From NCBI RefSeq assembly GCF_900105555.1, contig NZ_FNTZ01000001.1, positions 620,001 to 684,000 on the forward strand: DNA of 64,000 nt, given 5' to 3'. Below, piece after piece: positions 17,102-25,678 of the stretch. Each line of letters starts with the position of its first letter. Position 1 is the first letter of the stretch. This DNA comes from Pseudomonas coleopterorum. Its GTDB lineage: Bacteria > Pseudomonadota > Gammaproteobacteria > Pseudomonadales > Pseudomonadaceae. The notes under the pieces are model-generated. The model did not search any database, was not told the origin of the DNA, and saw only the letters and a list, made by a program, of their open reading frames with translations. A program made the position numbers and the translations under genes.

Positions 17102-18802
17102 TCAGTGCACCAGCATGCCGGTGAACCAGTACGCTTGGGCCAGGGTGATCAAGCCGATGATGGTGGCGAACAGCAGGCTGTGCTTGAGCGTGAAGCGCAG
17201 CAGGTCGGACTCGCGGCCCACCAGGCCGGTGGCGGCACAGGCGACGGCGATGGACTGCGGCGAGATCATCTTGCCAGTCACGCCTCCGCTGGAGTTGGCG
17301 GCCACCATCAGTACGTCGCTGACGCCCAGTTGGTGCGCGGTGGTGGCCTGCAGCGAGCCGAACAGGGCGTTGGACGAGGTGTCCGAGCCGGTGAGGAATA
17401 CACCGAGCCAGCCCAGGAACGGCGAGAAGAACGGGAACGCGGAGCCAGTGCCGGCCAGGACCAGCGCCATGGTGGAAGACATGCCCGAGAAGTTGGTGAC
17501 GAAGGCGAAGGCCAGCACCATGCCGATGGACAGGATCGGCCAGCGCAGTTCGAACAAGGTTTCACCGAACGTCTTGAACGCGGTCTTGATGTCGATGCGC
17601 AGCACCATCATCGAGATGATCGCGGCGAACAGAATCGCCGTGCCGGTGGCCGAGATCGGGTCGAACTTGAACACGGCGGGCATCGGTGTGGCGGTAGCGA
17701 CGATGGGCGCGGTTTTGAGTACCAGTTGGTCCAGGTGCGGGATGGCGAAGTTGAAGACGAAGTTGTACATGGCGCCGCCCGGGGCGAACATCGCCTTGAA
17801 CGGCTTCAGGGTCCAGATGGTGACGAGCACGGTCAGGATCAGGAACGGCGACCAGGCCTTGAGGATCTGCCCCAGGCTGTAGGGCGTTGGCGTCGAGCCA
17901 CCGACGGTGCTGGCTTTGCCTGTTGGCCCGCCGCCCATCACGGCTGCGCCACCGCTGACGGCGACCGTTTCGCTGCTGGCCGCGCGCTTGGGTTGCCAGA
18001 CTTTGAGGAACAGGGTCAGGCAGACGATGCTGGCCAGGGCCGAGGTGATGTCGGGCAGTTCCGGGCCGATGAAGTTGGAGGTCAGGTACTGCACGATGGC
18101 GAAGCTCAGGCCTGCGACCAGCGCCGCTGGCCAGGTTTCCCGAACGCCCCGCAGGCCGTCCATGATGAACACCAGCCAGAACGGGACGATCAGCGATAGC
18201 AGTGGCAGTTGACGGCCGGTCATGGCGCCGATCTTGAACGGGTCGATGCCGGTCACCTGACCCGCGACGATGATCGGGATGCCCAAGGCGCCGAAGGCCA
18301 CCGGCGCGGTGTTGGCGATCAGGCACAGGCCTGCGGCGTACAGCGGGTTGAAGCCCAGGCCCACCAACAGGGCTGCGGTAATCGCCACCGGCGCGCCGAA
18401 GCCTGCCGCACCTTCCAGAAACGCACCGAAGCAGAAGCCGATCAGCAACACCTGCAGGCGTTGGTCGTCGGTGATGGACAGCACCGAGCTGCGGATGATT
18501 TCGAACTGGCCGCTCTTCACCGTCAGCTTGTAGAGGAACACGGCGGCCACGATGATCCAGGCGATCGGCCACAGGCCGTACATGAACCCGTAACCCGCGG
18601 CGGCCAGCGCCATGTCGGCGGGCATGCCGTAGGCGAAGATGGCCAGGATGATGGACAGCGCCAGCGTGATGCTGCCGGCGATGTACCCCTTCATGCGGAA
18701 TACGGCCAGCGCCAGGAAGAAGAACACGATGGGAATGACGGCAACCAGGGCGGACAGCCCGAGGCTTCCGAGCGGGTTGTAGATCTGCTGCCAGGTTTGC
18801 AT
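17102..18802 (-). CDS. lldP: L-lactate permease
   Basis: Inner-membrane symporter of the LctP family for L-lactate (family members also carry D-lactate and glycolate). The 566-residue protein starts [12 protein letters not shown], close to E. coli LldP, and has a dozen or more hydrophobic segments and the signature stretch [24 protein letters not shown], here at about residues 140-165. I chose ATG 18802 because it aligns with known LldP starts; an upstream in-frame start at 18928 would put the operator inside the gene. It is divergent from lldR and ends at a strong terminator with no lldD or lldE behind it. A glycolate permease (glcA) is the main alternative. Confidence 0.9.
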   Translation of the reverse strand: MQTWQQIYNPLGSLGLSALVAVIPIVFFFLALAVFRMKGYIAGSITLALSIILAIFAYGMPADMALAAAGYGFMYGLWPIAWIIVAAVFLYKLTVKSGQFEIIRSSVLSITDDQRLQVLLIGFCFGAFLEGAAGFGAPVAITAALLVGLGFNPLYAAGLCLIANTAPVAFGALGIPIIVAGQVTGIDPFKIGAMTGRQLPLLSLIVPFWLVFIMDGLRGVRETWPAALVAGLSFAIVQYLTSNFIGPELPDITSALASIVCLTLFLKVWQPKRAASSETVAVSGGAAVMGGGPTGKASTVGGSTPTPYSLGQILKAWSPFLILTVLVTIWTLKPFKAMFAPGGAMYNFVFNFAIPHLDQLVLKTAPIVATATPMPAVFKFDPISATGTAILFAAIISMMVLRIDIKTAFKTFGETLFELRWPILSIGMVLAFAFVTNFSGMSSTMALVLAGTGSAFPFFSPFLGWLGVFLTGSDTSSNALFGSLQATTAHQLGVSDVLMVAANSSGGVTGKMISPQSIAVACAATGLVGRESDLLRFTLKHSLLFATIIGLITLAQAYWFTGMLVH

Positions 18803-18864
18803 AAGCTGAGGCCCCTTGTTTTTTTTGGAAGGCTTGGCGCTGTCGTGCGGCTGTTTGATTGCAG

Positions 18865-18883
18865 AAATTGGTAATACCAATTT
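18865..18883. promoter_or_regulatory. LldR operator in the lldP-lldR intergenic region
   Basis: AAATTGGTAATACCAATTT is a perfect palindrome with 8-nt arms and a 3-nt centre, containing the TGGT-N3-ACCA core used by FadR-type GntR regulators such as LldR. It lies 63 bp upstream of lldP and 104 bp upstream of lldR, so one dimer could control both. Confidence 0.82.
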
Positions 18884-18987
18884 ACAATAAATCCAAGTCA
18901 GGTTAGGGCGCAGCCGTGGGGCTGTCAATTTACTTGTCTATGACTTTGGTCGAGTGCGGCCGAAGCAATCGTGTGTTGGAGCCATCC

Positions 18988-19755
18988 ATGGGTATTGATC
19001 AAGTCCGCCAGCGGCGTTTGTCCGATGGCATTGTCGAGCGTCTGGAAGCCATGATCCTGGAGGGCACCCTGCGTGCAGGCGAGCGCTTGCCGGCCGAGCG
19101 GGCGCTCGCCGAGCAATTCGGCGTGTCGCGCCCCTCGCTGCGCGAAGCCATCCAGAAGCTGGTGGCCAAGGGCATGCTGGTCAGTCGTCAGGGCGGCGGC
19201 AACTATGTCTGCCACAAGCTGGGTTCGACCTTCAGCGATCCATTGCTGGCGCTGCTGGAAAGCAATCCGGAGAGCCAGCGCGACCTGCTGGAATTTCGTC
19301 ACACGCTGGAAGCGTCATGTGCGTTCTATGCGGCGCAGCGCGCCACTGAGATCGATCGTGAACAACTGAAGCTCGCCATGGATGTTCTGGAAGACTGTTA
19401 CCGGCGGGTCGACAGCGTGACGCGGGAGGAGGAGGGCGTGGCCGATGCCAACTTTCATCTGGCCATCGCCGAAGCCAGTCACAACGCGGTGTTACTGCAC
19501 ACCGTGCGTGGGCTGTTCGACATGCTCAAGCGCAATATGGTGGTGAACATCGGTGGGATGCATCGGCACAGTGTCGAAACCCGCGACAAGCTCATCGCAC
19601 AGCATCGGCGGCTGTTTCAAGCAATCGTCGAGGGGCAGGCAGAACAGGCGCGGGAGTTGGCCAGTCTGCACATCACCTACGTGCAGGGCGTGCTCGACGA
19701 GGCGCGGCAGACGGTGCAGCGAACCGCTCGCGCGCAGCGACGCAACGGCTTGTGA
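18988..19755 (+). CDS. lldR: LldR, GntR/FadR-family regulator of lactate uptake
   Basis: A 255-residue repressor. The N-terminal winged helix-turn-helix (ALAEQFGVSRPSLREAIQKL, about residues 44-63) is followed by a helical FCD ligand domain with candidate metal ligands (H in FHLAIAEASHN and in QHRRLFQAI). The start at ATG 18988 gives MGIDQVRQRRLSD, the usual start of the family; an upstream in-frame start at 18916 is less likely. It faces lldP across a perfect operator. L-lactate is the probable inducer; a glycolate-responsive GlcC-type role is the alternative. Confidence 0.87.
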   Translation: MGIDQVRQRRLSDGIVERLEAMILEGTLRAGERLPAERALAEQFGVSRPSLREAIQKLVAKGMLVSRQGGGNYVCHKLGSTFSDPLLALLESNPESQRDLLEFRHTLEASCAFYAAQRATEIDREQLKLAMDVLEDCYRRVDSVTREEEGVADANFHLAIAEASHNAVLLHTVRGLFDMLKRNMVVNIGGMHRHSVETRDKLIAQHRRLFQAIVEGQAEQARELASLHITYVQGVLDEARQTVQRTARAQRRNGL

Positions 19756-19803
19756 AAGCAAGCCGGAAAACGCGGTGAAACCGGCGCTGCAAGGGCGGGG
19801 AGA

Positions 19804-20286
19804 TCAGTCTTCCTTGCCCTTGTTGCGCACGGCACGCTGCAGCTCGCGGTTGGAATCGCGCTCGCGCTCGGTGTCGCGCTTGTCGTATTCCTTCTTGCCC
19901 TTGCCCAGAGCGATTTCGCACTTGATCAAGTGCTTGCTCCAGTAGATCGACAAGGCCACGCAGGCATAGCCCTTCTGCTGAACCTGGGCGAACAGCTTTT
20001 CCAGCTCGCGGCGGTTGAGCAACAGTTTGCGGGTACGCGTCGGGTCGGCGATCACGTGGGTGCTGGCCGTGGTCAGGGGGGTGAAGTGGCTACCCATCAG
20101 CCAGGCTTCGCCATCCTTGAGCAGCACGTAGCTGTCCACCAGTTGCGCCTTGCCGGCACGCAGGCTTTTTACTTCCCAACCGGCCAGGACCAAGCCAGCC
20201 TCGAAACGGTGTTCGATGAAGTAATCGTGTCGCGCTTTCTTGTTCTGCGCGATGGTCCCTGTAGGGTGTTTCTTTAATTTGGCCAT
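19804..20286 (-). CDS. smpB: SmpB, tmRNA-binding protein
   Basis: Binds the tRNA-like domain of tmRNA and brings it to stalled ribosomes. The 160-residue protein has the SmpB core ([34 protein letters not shown]) and the basic C-terminal tail ([14 protein letters not shown]) that occupies the mRNA channel. ATG 20286 is the standard start ([10 protein letters not shown]). Its partner ssrA lies 3.3 kb away on the same strand. Confidence 0.97.
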   Translation of the reverse strand: MAKLKKHPTGTIAQNKKARHDYFIEHRFEAGLVLAGWEVKSLRAGKAQLVDSYVLLKDGEAWLMGSHFTPLTTASTHVIADPTRTRKLLLNRRELEKLFAQVQQKGYACVALSIYWSKHLIKCEIALGKGKKEYDKRDTERERDSNRELQRAVRNKGKED

Positions 20287-20544
20287 AGGGCGCGCATTAT
20301 AGGCAGTCGTTGCGCTCTCGGCTACGGTATTGCGGTGTGCTTGAGCGGTTGCAATGAATACCGGACAATACGTGATCTTTTTGGATAGCCTGCGCTCAGC
20401 CGCTGTCGACAAAGAAGCCCCATGATTTCGTTGGCGTGCCCCCTGTCTGCTGGCATGCCTACCTTATTTTCAAGGCGCCGTTGGCGTCGTCCGGCCGGCG
20501 CGTGATGCTCGCGTCCGCCGCCCAGCTTTGGAAGTGACGCTCGC

Positions 20545-20979
20545 ATGACTACCCATATTCAACGTTCGGCTTTGCTGCCATATCCTGCTCAGGCCCTGTA
20601 TGACCTGGTCAACGATGTGTCGCGCTATCCCGAGTTCCTGCCCTGGTGTTCGGCCACCACCATCCTCGAAGAAACCGACACCTTGATGCGCGCCAACCTG
20701 GACATTGCCAAGGGTGGGTTGAGTCAGCACTTCGTGACCCGCAATACCCTGGAGCCCGGTCGCTCCATCGAAATGAACCTGGAAGAAGGCCCGTTCAATC
20801 AATTGCACGGTATGTGGATATTCAAGCCGTTGGGTGAGAAGGCCTGCAAGATCAGCCTGGATCTATCCTTCGACTACGCTGGCCCCATCGTTCGTGCCAC
20901 CTTGGGTCCGCTGTTCAACCAGGCTGCCAATACCCTGGTCGATGCCTTTTGCCAGCGCGCCAAGCAGTTGCATGGCTGA
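20545..20979 (+). CDS. ratA: RatA-type START-domain protein (coenzyme Q-binding family)
   Basis: A 144-residue protein of the polyketide cyclase/START fold (Coq10-like). In bacteria the family includes RatA, described in E. coli as a factor that interferes with 70S assembly, and homologues linked to ubiquinone. The conserved start MTTHIQRSALLPYPAQALYDLVNDV and the motif YPEFLPWCSA are visible. The stop overlaps the start of rnfH, the conserved ratAB pair. Which role applies here cannot be read from the sequence. Confidence 0.9.
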   Translation: MTTHIQRSALLPYPAQALYDLVNDVSRYPEFLPWCSATTILEETDTLMRANLDIAKGGLSQHFVTRNTLEPGRSIEMNLEEGPFNQLHGMWIFKPLGEKACKISLDLSFDYAGPIVRATLGPLFNQAANTLVDAFCQRAKQLHG

Positions 20980-21283
20980 CCAGTCGATCGAGATTGAAGT
21001 GGTCTATGCCGCTGTCGATGACCAGGCATTGATCTCGCTTCAGGTACCCGTGGGTACCACGGTGGCCCAGGCCATCGAAATGTCAGGCATCGCCGTACGA
21101 TTTCCTGACGTGGATTTCTCCCGGTGTCCGGTGGGCATTTTCGCAAAGCTTGTGGATTCTCCTGCCGAATACGTTATGCAGGCAGGTGATCGTATCGAGC
21201 TTTATCGACCTTTGTTGGCGGACCCAAAAGAAGTGCGGCGATTGCGCGCGGCCAAGGCGGCGCAAGCGCGCAAGACACGCTGA
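20972..21283 (+). CDS. rnfH: RnfH/RatB family ubiquitin-fold protein
   Basis: A 103-residue small protein of the UPF0125/RnfH family with a beta-grasp fold (VVYAAVDDQALISLQVPVGTTVAQAIEMSGI) and a basic C-terminal tail. ATG 20972 lies inside the end of ratA, so translation is coupled. Biochemical function is not established for the family. A bidirectional terminator follows. Confidence 0.9.
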   Translation: MADQSIEIEVVYAAVDDQALISLQVPVGTTVAQAIEMSGIAVRFPDVDFSRCPVGIFAKLVDSPAEYVMQAGDRIELYRPLLADPKEVRRLRAAKAAQARKTR

Positions 21284-21304
21284 GATACGTGTTCTTCGCC
21301 CATG

Positions 21305-21332
21305 AAAAAGCCCGGCATCACCGGGCTTTTTT
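21305..21332. terminator. Bidirectional terminator between rnfH and bamE
   Basis: AGCCCGG-catca-CCGGGCT stem flanked by five A on the left and six T on the right, so it can end both converging transcripts. Confidence 0.9.
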
Positions 21333-21344
21333 CGTATCGCCTGC

Positions 21345-21866
21345 TTACTGCGGCGAAACGTCCAGCGGCTGGGGCGTTGGGACGGGAACCGTCTTCACAC
21401 CGTCCACATCGCGCTGGATGTCTTCGAGCATCGACCCAGGCTTGGGTGGCTCTTCGGCTTTCTGTGGCTCGCCCTGTTGAGGCACGACGTTGGTGTCGGT
21501 ATCGCTGCCCAGAATCGCCTGATCCTTGCTGACGCCGGGCATGAAGTCGCCGGACAGGCCAACCAGCTGGTCGTTGCCGTTGAACAGGACACTCATGCGT
21601 TCCTGCTGACGTTCGCCGCCGCCTGGCTGCAGGCTGTACAGGTAATCCCAGCGATTGGCGTGGAACGTGTCGACCAGCAGAGGGTTGCCCATGATAAACC
21701 TTACTTGCCGACGGGTCATTCCGGGCCTTAACTGGTCTATCATGTCCTGCGTGACGACATTGCCCTGCTGGATGTCGATTTTGTAAACCCCGGGGAATGA
21801 ACAACCGGCGAGTGCGAGCAGTCCCACGAAGGTGAGGCTGGTTAGCAAGTGCTTGGTGTTTTGCAT
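21345..21866 (-). CDS. bamE: BamE/OmlA outer-membrane lipoprotein
   Basis: Lipoprotein subunit of the BAM complex that inserts outer-membrane proteins. Residues 1-21 are a signal peptide with lipobox LALAGC (lipidated C22). The conserved BamE core follows ([41 protein letters not shown]), then a proline- and acid-rich tail typical of Pseudomonas OmlA. At 173 residues the length is normal for the genus. It is divergent from fur with a 98-bp shared promoter region. Confidence 0.95.
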   Translation of the reverse strand: MQNTKHLLTSLTFVGLLALAGCSFPGVYKIDIQQGNVVTQDMIDQLRPGMTRRQVRFIMGNPLLVDTFHANRWDYLYSLQPGGGERQQERMSVLFNGNDQLVGLSGDFMPGVSKDQAILGSDTDTNVVPQQGEPQKAEEPPKPGSMLEDIQRDVDGVKTVPVPTPQPLDVSPQ

Positions 21867-21964
21867 CGGTGGGCGACTTCCACTATCTTGGCTGGGACAA
21901 CGTAAACCCCGATCATACCCGTATTAAGAGATGCTGCGAAGCCGCATCGTTGAGAAAGCTGACC

Positions 21965-22369
21965 ATGGTTGATAATAGCGAACTGCGTAAAGCCGGCCTC
22001 AAGGTGACCCTTCCACGGGTCAAGATTCTGCAAATGCTGGAATCGGCACAGCAACGCCACATGAGCGCCGAAGAGGTCTACAAGGCGCTGATGGAGGCTG
22101 GCGAGGATGTGGGTCTGGCCACGGTTTACCGTGTTCTGACTCAATTCGAAGCGGCCGGTCTGGTAGCACGTCACAACTTCGACGGCGGCCATGCCGTGTT
22201 CGAATTGGCAGACGGCGAGCATCACGACCACATGGTCGATGTGGAGTCGGGTGAAGTGATCGAGTTCACCGATCACGAGATTGAACGGCTCCAGAAGGAG
22301 CGTGCGATCCAGAACGGCTACGAGTTGGTCGATCACAACCTGGTGCTGTACGTGCGCCGGCCCAAGTAA
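21965..22369 (+). CDS. fur: Fur, ferric uptake regulator
   Basis: Iron-responsive repressor. The 134-residue protein has the winged helix in the first half (GLATVYRVLTQFEAAGLVAR) and the dimerisation domain with the HHDHM metal motif and E/H ligands. As in other Pseudomonas Fur proteins, the C-terminal Cys-x2-Cys zinc site of E. coli Fur is absent. ATG 21965 gives the standard start MVDNSELRKAG. It is divergent from bamE and ends at the first copy of the triplicated segment. Confidence 0.96.
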   Translation: MVDNSELRKAGLKVTLPRVKILQMLESAQQRHMSAEEVYKALMEAGEDVGLATVYRVLTQFEAAGLVARHNFDGGHAVFELADGEHHDHMVDVESGEVIEFTDHEIERLQKERAIQNGYELVDHNLVLYVRRPK

Positions 22370-22386
22370 TCTCGGGCTTGATGCAG

Positions 22387-22413
22387 AAAGGCGACCCTAG
22401 GGTCGCCTTTTTT
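22387..22413 (+). terminator. fur intrinsic terminator (first of three copies)
   Basis: AAAGGCGACCC/GGGTCGCCTTT stem followed by T. The same hairpin recurs in the second and third repeat copies at about 22666-22692 and 22948-22974. Confidence 0.88.
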
Positions 22414-22433
22414 GTATGCGGTGTGTCAGTGAG

Positions 22434-22516
22434 GGCCTCTTCGCGGGCAGAGCCCGCTCCCACAATGAATAGTGTCACATCATCATGTGGGAGCGGGCTC
22501 TGCCCGCGAAGAGGCC
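22434..22516. repeat. REP pair, copy 1
   Basis: Two inverted REP sequences (CTTCGCGGGCAGAGCCCGCT type) around a 30-bp centre. Copy 1 has a different centre from copies 2 and 3. Confidence 0.88.
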
Positions 22517-22529
22517 GGACCTGCCACCA

Positions 22530-22649
22530 TCACCCCTTGGCCGTGACCACCATCTTCTTGGCATGCGCCAATGATTCTTTGGTCAAATCGATCCCGCCCA
22601 GCATCCGCGCCACTTCTTCCACGCGCTCGCCCTCGCCCAGGTTCGACAC
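22530..22649 (-). pseudogene. Detached recN 3' end, copy 1
   Basis: Encodes the last 39 residues of RecN and its stop. It differs from the functional end by six bases: one replacement (K to E in LGKGER) and five silent changes. It is not connected to a recN body. Confidence 0.88.
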
Positions 22650-22712
22650 CTCGGGCTTGATGCAGAAAGGCGACCCTAGGGTCGCCTTTTTTGTATGCGG
22701 TGTGTCAGTGGG

Positions 22713-22798
22713 GGCCTCTTCGCGGGCAGAGCCCGCTCCCACATGGAGCAGGATTGCATTGCAGCATTGTGGGAGCGGGCTCTGCCCGCGAAGAGGCC
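22713..22798. repeat. REP pair, copy 2
   Basis: Inverted REP pair in the second repeat copy, same arms as copy 1, centre GGAGCAGGATTGCATTGC. Confidence 0.88.
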
Positions 22799-22811
22799 GG
22801 GCCTGCCACCA

Positions 22812-22931
22812 TCACCCCTTGGCCGTCACCACCATCTTCTTGGCATGGGCCAACGATTCCTTGGTCAAATCGATCCCGCCCAGCATCCGCGCCACTTCTT
22901 CCACGCGTTCGCCCTTGCCCAGGTTCGACAC
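22812..22931 (-). pseudogene. Detached recN 3' end, copy 2
   Basis: Encodes the same last 39 residues as functional recN, with two silent differences (GAT/GAC and GAA/GAG) and no replacement. Confidence 0.88.
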
Positions 22932-22994
22932 CTCGGGCTTGATGCAGAAAGGCGACCCTAGGGTCGCCTTTTTTGTATGCGGTGTGTCAGTGAG

Positions 22995-23080
22995 GGCCCT
23001 TTCGCGGGCAGAGCCCGCTCCCACATGGAGCAGGATTGCATTGCAGCATTGTGGGAGCGGGCTCTGCCCGCGAAGAGGCC
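22995..23080. repeat. REP pair, copy 3
   Basis: Inverted REP pair next to the functional recN stop; the left arm has CCCTTTCGCGGG where copies 1 and 2 have CCTCTTCGCGGG. Confidence 0.85.
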
Positions 23081-23093
23081 GGACCTGCCACCA

Positions 23094-24767
23094 TCACCCC
23101 TTGGCCGTCACCACCATCTTCTTGGCATGGGCCAACGATTCCTTGGTCAAGTCGATCCCGCCCAGCATCCGCGCCACTTCTTCCACGCGCTCGCCCTTGC
23201 CCAGGTTCGACACCGCCGTGCGCGTCTCGTCGCTGCCACGCACCTTGTGCACGAACAGGTGATGATGCCCTTGAGCCGCCACCTGTGGCAGGTGGGTCAC
23301 GGTCAACACCTGCCCACGTTCACCCAGACGACGCAGCAATTGGCCGACGATTTCTGCGGTAGGCCCGCCGATACCCACGTCCACTTCGTCGAACACCAGC
23401 GTCGGGACCCGCGAGGTCTGCGCCGTGATCACCTGGATCGCCAGACTGATCCGCGACAGCTCACCACCCGAAGCCACCTTGGCCAGGGGCTTCATGGGCT
23501 GGCCCGGGTTGGCGCTGACCAGTAGCTCGACCTGCTCTAGGCCATTGGGATGCAAGTCCTCATGGGCGTTGGCGCGCAACTCGATAGTAAAGCGCCCGCC
23601 GGGCATGCCCAGGCGCTGAATTTCCACTTCCACCGCCGAGGCCAGTTGCGCTGCCGCATGGGTGCGCAGGCCGGTCAGCTCGCGCGCTTTTTCCTGGTAG
23701 TGACGGGCATAGGCCGCCAGTTCTTCACCCAGTTGCTCGATCGACTCGTCGCTGGCATTCAAGCCTTCCAGCTCTTCGAGCAAGCGGTGTTGCAGCGCCA
23801 CCACTTCGGTCGGGTGCACGCGGTGTTTGCGCGCCAGGGTATAGATGGTGTCGAGGCGTTCCTCGATGTGCTGTAAACGCGCCGGGTCTGCCTCGAAGTG
23901 ATCAAGGAAGCGATTGAGTTCGCCGACCGCTTCTTCCACCTGAATCTGCGCCGTGGCCAGCATCGAGGCGGCTTCGCCCAGCGCGTTCGGTGCATTGCTG
24001 ACGCCGCCCAAGCGATTCAGGCTGGCGGTCAGCGCGCTGAGCACGTTGCCCGAATCATTTTCACTGCAGTGGTCGATCACCTGGCGGCAGATGCCGAACA
24101 GCGCTTCGGCGTTGGTCAGGTTCTTGTGTTCCTGCTCCAACTGCTCCAGCTCGTTTTCACCCAGGCCGAGATTCTCCAGCTCTTCCAGCTGATAGCTGAG
24201 CAGTTGGTGGCGTGCGCGCTGCTCGTCGCCGGAATCCGACAGGCGTTCGAGTTCCTGGCGGGTCTGCCGCCACTTCTGCGCGGCCAGTTGCACTTGCCGA
24301 GCCAGGTCGCTGGCGCCGGCGTATTCGTCGAGCAGGCGGCGATGGGTGTCGGTCTTGAGCAGCGACTGGTGCTCGTGCTGGCTGTGGATGTCGATCAGCA
24401 GCTCGCCCAGAGACTTGAGGTCGCCCAGCGGGCAGGGTGTGCCGTTGATGTAGCCGCGCGAACCGCCCTTGGCGGTGATCACCCGGCGCAGAATGCAGGG
24501 GCCGTCGGTTTCCAGGTCGCGCTCGGCCAGCCAGGCGCTGGCCTCGGGGATGTCGACCAGGTCGAACGTGGCCAGGATGTCGGCCTTGTCGGCGCCCGGA
24601 CGAACCACGCCGCAGTCGGCACGATCGCCCAGGGCCAGGCCCAGCGCATCGAGCATGATCGATTTGCCGGCGCCGGTCTCGCCCGTGATCACGCTCATCC
24701 CGCGCTCGAGTTCGAGGTCGAGATGTTCGACGATGGCATAGTTGTGTACGGACAGGTGCACCAGCAT
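23094..24767 (-). CDS. recN: RecN, DNA repair SMC-like ATPase
   Basis: Double-strand break repair protein. The 557-residue protein has Walker A GETGAGKS at about 29-36, a central coiled-coil pair (residues 150-350, many E/L/Q heptads), the ABC signature ASGGELSRISLAIQV and the Walker B/D-loop VFDEVDVGIGG. The start at ATG 24767 (MLVHLSVHNYAIVEHLDLEL) is standard; an upstream in-frame start is not supported. A LexA-type box lies 25 bp upstream, so it is probably SOS-induced. Its 3' end lies within the third copy of the triplicated segment. Confidence 0.96.
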   Translation of the reverse strand: MLVHLSVHNYAIVEHLDLELERGMSVITGETGAGKSIMLDALGLALGDRADCGVVRPGADKADILATFDLVDIPEASAWLAERDLETDGPCILRRVITAKGGSRGYINGTPCPLGDLKSLGELLIDIHSQHEHQSLLKTDTHRRLLDEYAGASDLARQVQLAAQKWRQTRQELERLSDSGDEQRARHQLLSYQLEELENLGLGENELEQLEQEHKNLTNAEALFGICRQVIDHCSENDSGNVLSALTASLNRLGGVSNAPNALGEAASMLATAQIQVEEAVGELNRFLDHFEADPARLQHIEERLDTIYTLARKHRVHPTEVVALQHRLLEELEGLNASDESIEQLGEELAAYARHYQEKARELTGLRTHAAAQLASAVEVEIQRLGMPGGRFTIELRANAHEDLHPNGLEQVELLVSANPGQPMKPLAKVASGGELSRISLAIQVITAQTSRVPTLVFDEVDVGIGGPTAEIVGQLLRRLGERGQVLTVTHLPQVAAQGHHHLFVHKVRGSDETRTAVSNLGKGERVEEVARMLGGIDLTKESLAHAKKMVVTAKG

Positions 24768-24791
24768 AAGACCGCCCCCAGGCATGAATGT

Positions 24792-24807
24792 CTGGTTATT
24801 TATACAG
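24792..24807. promoter_or_regulatory. LexA (SOS) box of recN
   Basis: CTGGTTATTTATACAG fits CTG-N10-CAG with an AT-rich centre and lies 25 bp before the recN start, matching the known LexA control of recN. Confidence 0.75.
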
Positions 24808-24912
24808 TGTTTCATGCAGGGCTGACAATATTCGTCCTTAGCTCGTTTTCGCCTGATCTCGGGATTTTTTATTGCTGACTTGCAAAGCTCGCGTGTCGCC
24901 GCTTGTCGTCAG

Positions 24913-24943
24913 CCCTTGAAGCGCGGATTTGTGACCCCATATA
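24913..24943 (+). promoter_or_regulatory. Sigma-32 heat-shock promoter of grpE
   Basis: CTTGAA (24915-24920) and CCCCAT (24935-24940) are separated by 14 bp, close to the sigma-32 consensus. It lies about 55 bp upstream of grpE and probably drives grpE and dnaK. Confidence 0.82.
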
Positions 24944-24995
24944 CCGGTCAGAAGCGCGAGTCGACCTCGCGGACGTAATCGAGAGGAGAGAACCA

Positions 24996-25562
24996 ATGGC
25001 TGACGAACAGAACCTGGACGATCAGAATCTAGACGCTAATCAGGCTGCCGACGCCGGTGCCGAAGACCTCACCGCGCGCGTGCAATTGCTCGAAGAGCAG
25101 CTCGCCGCCGCCCAGGACCAGTCCCTGCGCGTAGCCGCCGACCTGCAGAACGTTCGCCGCCGTGCCGACCAGGACGTGGAAAAGGCGCACAAGTTTGCCC
25201 TCGAGAAGTTCGCCGGCGACCTGCTGCCTGTGCTCGACAGTCTGGAGCGCGGCATCGAACTGTCCAGCCCCGATGACGAAAGCATCCGTCCGATGCGCGA
25301 AGGCATGGAGCTGACCCTGAAAATGTTCCAGGACACGCTCAAGCGCTACAACCTCGAGGCCATCGATCCGCACGGTCAGCCGTTCAACGCCGAGCATCAT
25401 CAGGCCATGGCCATGCAGGAAAGCGCGGACGTCGAGCCCAACAGTGTCTTGAAAGTTTTCCAGAAGGGCTATCAGCTCAATGGACGCCTGCTGCGCCCGG
25501 CCATGGTCGTGGTCAGCAAGGCCGCCGTACCGGTTTCGCCTTCGATCGACGAGCAGGCTTGA
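24996..25562 (+). CDS. grpE: GrpE, nucleotide exchange factor for DnaK
   Basis: Co-chaperone that releases ADP from DnaK. The 188-residue protein has an acidic N-terminus, a long coiled coil (about 25-80) and the beta-domain motif ([37 protein letters not shown]). ATG 24996 follows a strong GAGAGGAG site. It is first in a grpE-dnaK-dnaJ series under a sigma-32 promoter; dnaK follows after 116 bp. Confidence 0.97.
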   Translation: MADEQNLDDQNLDANQAADAGAEDLTARVQLLEEQLAAAQDQSLRVAADLQNVRRRADQDVEKAHKFALEKFAGDLLPVLDSLERGIELSSPDDESIRPMREGMELTLKMFQDTLKRYNLEAIDPHGQPFNAEHHQAMAMQESADVEPNSVLKVFQKGYQLNGRLLRPAMVVVSKAAVPVSPSIDEQA

Positions 25563-25678
25563 AATCGGCCAAGTGGCCCCCATCTTAGTGTCAAGCGTTT
25601 AAGTGCTACCGCAGACAGCCACCACTGTCGCGGCAACCAAATCCAAAATTTTCGGGCCTTAGTGCCAGGAGAAGAAAC

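Larger units (their letters stand above)
22371..23213. repeat. Tandem triplication of a ~280-bp fur/recN intergenic segment
   Basis: Three direct copies: 22371-22649 (279 bp), 22650-22931 (282 bp) and 22932-23213 (282 bp). Each has the fur terminator hairpin, a pair of inverted REP palindromes and the last 120 bp of recN. Only the third copy is joined to the rest of recN. Copies 2 and 3 are nearly identical; copy 1 has more differences, most of them silent in the recN frame. The fur-side junction is just after the fur stop. Confidence 0.95.

Noticed and set aside
17102..18802. Glycolate permease GlcA as identity
   Set aside because: Possible within the family, but the N-terminus and overall sequence resemble LldP and the adjacent regulator and operator fit LldR; no glc genes nearby.
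22371..23213. CRISPR-like appearance of three regular repeats
   Set aside because: Units are ~280 bp, directly adjacent and made of gene end, terminator and REP; no short repeats with unique spacers and no cas genes.
22378..23262. 294-codon + strand ORF with internal repeats
   Set aside because: It arises from the tandem triplication reading through terminators and REPs; no coding evidence.
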